Part shown: positions 6,812 to 8,290 of the stretch, one piece after another | Layout of the letters: each line of letters opens with the position of its first letter | Position numbering within the stretch: the stretch's first letter is position 1 | DNA from: Actinomycetota bacterium | GTDB taxonomy: Bacteria > Actinomycetota > Actinomycetes > S36-B12 > UBA5976 | Assembly (NCBI GenBank): GCA_009704345.1 | Contig: WLEH01000033.1 | Location: 1 to 8,290, forward strand | Direction of reading: 5' to 3' | Length of the DNA: 8,290 bases | The notes under the pieces: model-generated | Databases searched by the model: none | What the model was told of the DNA's origin: nothing | What the model saw: the letters and a program-made list of their open reading frames with translations, nothing else | Made by a program: the position numbers and the translations under genes

Positions 6812-6839
6812 TTCGGCCCAGGCGCAATCGCCGGCCGAA
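6812..6839 (+). promoter_or_regulatory. rplU 5' leader hairpin
   Basis: TTCGGCC (6812-6818) pairs perfectly with GGCCGAA (6833-6839). Inside it, GGCG (6821-6824) pairs with CGCC (6829-6832) around a CAAT loop, with a two-base CA bulge on the 5' side. The result is an 11-pair stem-bulge-stem. No T-tract follows. The ribosome-binding site AGGA (6847-6850) begins 7 nt later, so a bound protein could affect initiation. It may be an L21-type ribosomal-protein leader or a 5' stabilising hairpin; function is inferred. Confidence 0.6.
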
Positions 6840-6858
6840 ACGAGTCAGGAAATACAAC

Positions 6859-7170
6859 ATGTACGCAGTAGTTAAAGCCAGTGGCCGCCAAGAGAAAGTA
6901 GCGGTTGGCGATGTGCTTGTAGTCAATCGGCTTGCCGAAAAGCCAGGCGCTTCAATTGAGCTACCCGTTGTCATGTTGGTTGATGGCGCATCAGTTGTTA
7001 CCGGTGCAGCCGCTGCTAACGCCAGCGTAAAAGCTGAAGTACTAGCCGAAGAGCGCGGCGAGAAGATCACAATTTTGAAGTACAAAAACAAAACTGGTTA
7101 TCGTCGACGAATTGGTCACCGTCAAGATTTAACTCGACTAAAAGTAACCGGAATTAGCGCAGGGAAGTAA
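6859..7170 (+). CDS. rplU: 50S ribosomal protein L21
   Basis: L21 is a primary component of the large ribosomal subunit that binds 23S rRNA. The 103-residue product has standard length and the typical N-terminus [18 protein letters not shown] and a V-DG motif in the middle. The C-terminal signature [16 protein letters not shown] is also present, followed by a threonine and hydrophobic end ([10 protein letters not shown]). It starts at ATG 6859 with AGGA 8 nt upstream. The gene is preceded by a candidate promoter and a strong leader hairpin, and rpmA follows after 4 nt, so the two are one transcription unit. Nothing in it is unusual. Confidence 0.97.
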   Translation: MYAVVKASGRQEKVAVGDVLVVNRLAEKPGASIELPVVMLVDGASVVTGAAAANASVKAEVLAEERGEKITILKYKNKTGYRRRIGHRQDLTRLKVTGISAGK

Positions 7171-7174
7171 TCAC

Positions 7175-7423
7175 ATGGCATCCAAAAAAGGTGTATCCAG
7201 CACCCGAAACGGTCGCGACTCCAATGCTCAGCGTCTTGGCGTAAAGCGTTTTGGTGGTCAAGAAGTTGGCGCCGGAGAAATCTTGGTTCGTCAACGCGGT
7301 ACTCACTTTCACCCGGGCCAAAATGTTGGTCGCGGAAAAGATGACACCTTGTTTGCGCTAGCTGCAGGTAAAGTTGAATTTGGCACCGCTCGTGGTCGCC
7401 GAGTTGTAAACGTACTGGCATAA
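7175..7423 (+). CDS. rpmA: 50S ribosomal protein L27
   Basis: L27 is a large-subunit protein whose flexible N-terminus reaches the peptidyl-transferase centre. The 82-residue product is full length and carries the family signature [19 protein letters not shown], then [10 protein letters not shown] and [12 protein letters not shown]. The N-terminus begins MASKKGVSS rather than the commoner MAHKKG; residue 3 is Ser instead of His. There is no cleavable extension of the Firmicutes type. The ATG is 4 nt after the rplU stop, with GGGAAG of the rplU end serving as ribosome-binding site. A strong intrinsic terminator lies 24-60 nt downstream. Confidence 0.97.
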   Translation: MASKKGVSSTRNGRDSNAQRLGVKRFGGQEVGAGEILVRQRGTHFHPGQNVGRGKDDTLFALAAGKVEFGTARGRRVVNVLA

Positions 7424-7446
7424 CTAACACAATCTCGATTTTCGCG

Positions 7447-7483
7447 ACGGGGCGGGCTTCGGCTCGCTCCGTTTTTATTTTTT
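7447..7483 (+). terminator. Rho-independent terminator between rpmA and obgE
   Basis: An 11-pair stem (7447-7457 with 7462-7472, including two G-T wobbles) closes on a C(TTCG)G tetraloop, one of the most stable RNA loops. It is followed by a T-tract (7472-7483) interrupted by one A at 7477. The structure is textbook and should end the rplU-rpmA transcript. The T-tract runs directly into the obgE Shine-Dalgarno (AGGAGG, 7484-7489), leaving no room for a promoter after the terminator. Confidence 0.9.
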
Positions 7484-7489
7484 AGGAGG
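7484..7489 (+). promoter_or_regulatory. Strong Shine-Dalgarno of obgE
   Basis: AGGAGG is a full match to the anti-Shine-Dalgarno and lies 5 nt before ATG 7495. It starts at the base after the T-tract of the terminator, so the terminator hairpin or its read-through state could directly influence access to it. Confidence 0.85.
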
Positions 7490-7494
7490 CAGCA

Positions 7495-8290
7495 ATGACA
7501 TCGTTTGTCGATCGCGTCGTGCTGCACGTTTCCGCGGGTAAAGGTGGCGATGGCTGTTCGTCAGTTAAACGAGAAAAATTCCGACCATTAGCCGGACCCG
7601 ATGGCGGCAACGGTGGCCGTGGTGGTGATGTGATTTTAGAAGTCGACCCTTCGGTTAATACGTTAATTGAGTTTCACCATCGACCACATTATTTAGCAAC
7701 TGGCGGAAAAGCGGGCCAAGGTGATTTTAAGGCTGGATCAGATGGTGAAGATTTAGTTTTGAAGGTGCCAGATGGCACTGTGGTTACCACCACCGATGGC
7801 GAATTCATTATTGATTTAGTTGGACCTGGTACTAGATTCGTATTGCTACAAGGTGGTCGCGGTGGCTTAGGTAATGCTGCGTTATCTTCTAGTCGAAGAA
7901 AAGCACCAGGCTTCGCCTTAAAAGGTGAGCCAGGTAGCGATGGTGACTTTGTTTTAGAACTTAAATCGGTTGCCGATGTTGCGTTAGTTGGTTTTCCTAG
8001 TGCTGGTAAATCTTCGTTAATTGCATCAGCATCAGCGGCGCGACCAAAGATTGCTGATTATCCGTTTACTACGTTAGTGCCAAATTTAGGTGTAGTTAGT
8101 GTGGATTCATATTCCTACACCATTGCTGATGTACCAGGGTTAATTCCAGGTGCCAGCAGCGGTAAAGGTCTTGGCCTTGAGTTTCTGCGTCATATTGAGC
8201 GCTGTGCGGTAATTGTTCATGTGATTGATACCGCCACGCTAGAGCCAGATCGCGATCCCATTAAAGATTACGAAGTAATTGAAGCTGAAC
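7495..8290 (+). CDS. obgE: GTPase Obg/CgtA (N-terminal part, 3' truncated by window edge)
   Basis: Obg is a conserved essential GTPase acting in late 50S maturation and linked to stress and growth control. The frame is open from ATG 7495 to the last base (265 codons). Residues 1 to ~158 are the glycine-rich Obg fold, starting [17 protein letters not shown] and containing [23 protein letters not shown] and GGRGGLGN. The G domain follows with G1/P-loop GFPSAGKSS (166-174), the G2/switch I region with [10 protein letters not shown] (190-199) and G3 DVPG (212-215). The NKxD motif and the C-terminal part are beyond the window. A strong AGGAGG lies 5 nt upstream. It sits after rpmA in the standard rplU-rpmA-obg order, but a terminator separates them. 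The start is unambiguous. Confidence 0.96.
   Translation, partial: MTSFVDRVVLHVSAGKGGDGCSSVKREKFRPLAGPDGGNGGRGGDVILEVDPSVNTLIEFHHRPHYLATGGKAGQGDFKAGSDGEDLVLKVPDGTVVTTTDGEFIIDLVGPGTRFVLLQGGRGGLGNAALSSSRRKAPGFALKGEPGSDGDFVLELKSVADVALVGFPSAGKSSLIASASAARPKIADYPFTTLVPNLGVVSVDSYSYTIADVPGLIPGASSGKGLGLEFLRHIERCAVIVHVIDTATLEPDRDPIKDYEVIEAE

Noticed and set aside
7416..7424. Extended -10 (TGG CATAAC) for obgE at the end of rpmA
   Set aside because: Only four of six matches and no -35 at proper spacing; too weak to list, although an obgE promoter upstream of the terminator remains possible.

Overview
The window is an ordinary, well-conserved stretch of an actinobacterial chromosome. All genes lie on the + strand. 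It holds the cell-elongation (rod) cluster mreC-mreD-mrdA-rodA, followed by rne (RNase E/G), rplU, rpmA and obgE. Three things point to Actinobacteria: the gene order, which matches my recollection of the mre/pbp2/rodA ... rne-rplU-rpmA-obg region in Streptomyces; the L27 N-terminus ([21 protein letters not shown]); and a Cys-containing insert in PBP2 that I associate with actinobacterial orthologues. Codons ending in A or T (TTA, GTT, GCA, CCA, GAT) are frequent, so base composition is clearly below that of typical high-GC actinobacteria. A streamlined freshwater lineage such as Nanopelagicales (acI, Planktophila-like) would fit, but that is inference.

Layout. Positions 1-666 are the 3' part of mreC, cut by the window's left edge. 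mreD follows after 3 nt, mrdA overlaps mreD by ATGA, and rodA overlaps mrdA by ATGA, so 1-4465 reads as one tightly coupled operon. Positions 4466-4656 are a roughly 190-nt spacer with several hairpins and weak -10-like elements; it probably contains the rne promoter and 5' leader. rne (4657-6768, GTG start) carries a long, basic, low-complexity N-terminal extension. A 90-nt spacer with a candidate -10 box and a strong hairpin precedes rplU; rpmA follows after 4 nt. A strong intrinsic terminator (GC-rich stem, UUCG loop, T-tract) lies between rpmA and obgE and touches the obgE Shine-Dalgarno. obgE (7495 onward) is cut by the right edge inside its GTPase domain.

How the genes work together. 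MreC and MreD are scaffold/membrane parts of the elongasome. PBP2 (transpeptidase) and RodA (SEDS glycosyltransferase) are its cognate synthase pair and together build lateral-wall peptidoglycan. RNase E processes and degrades RNA, L21 and L27 are 50S subunit proteins, and Obg is a GTPase tied to late 50S assembly, so the second half is an RNA-metabolism and ribosome-assembly cluster.

I found no mobile element, CRISPR array, tRNA, rRNA or unknown protein system. The points that merit a second look are regulatory: the terminator abutting the obgE ribosome-binding site, the leader hairpin before rplU, the structured rne leader with a possible small upstream ORF, and a 20-bp palindrome in the rne coding sequence made by a switch between synonymous Arg codons.
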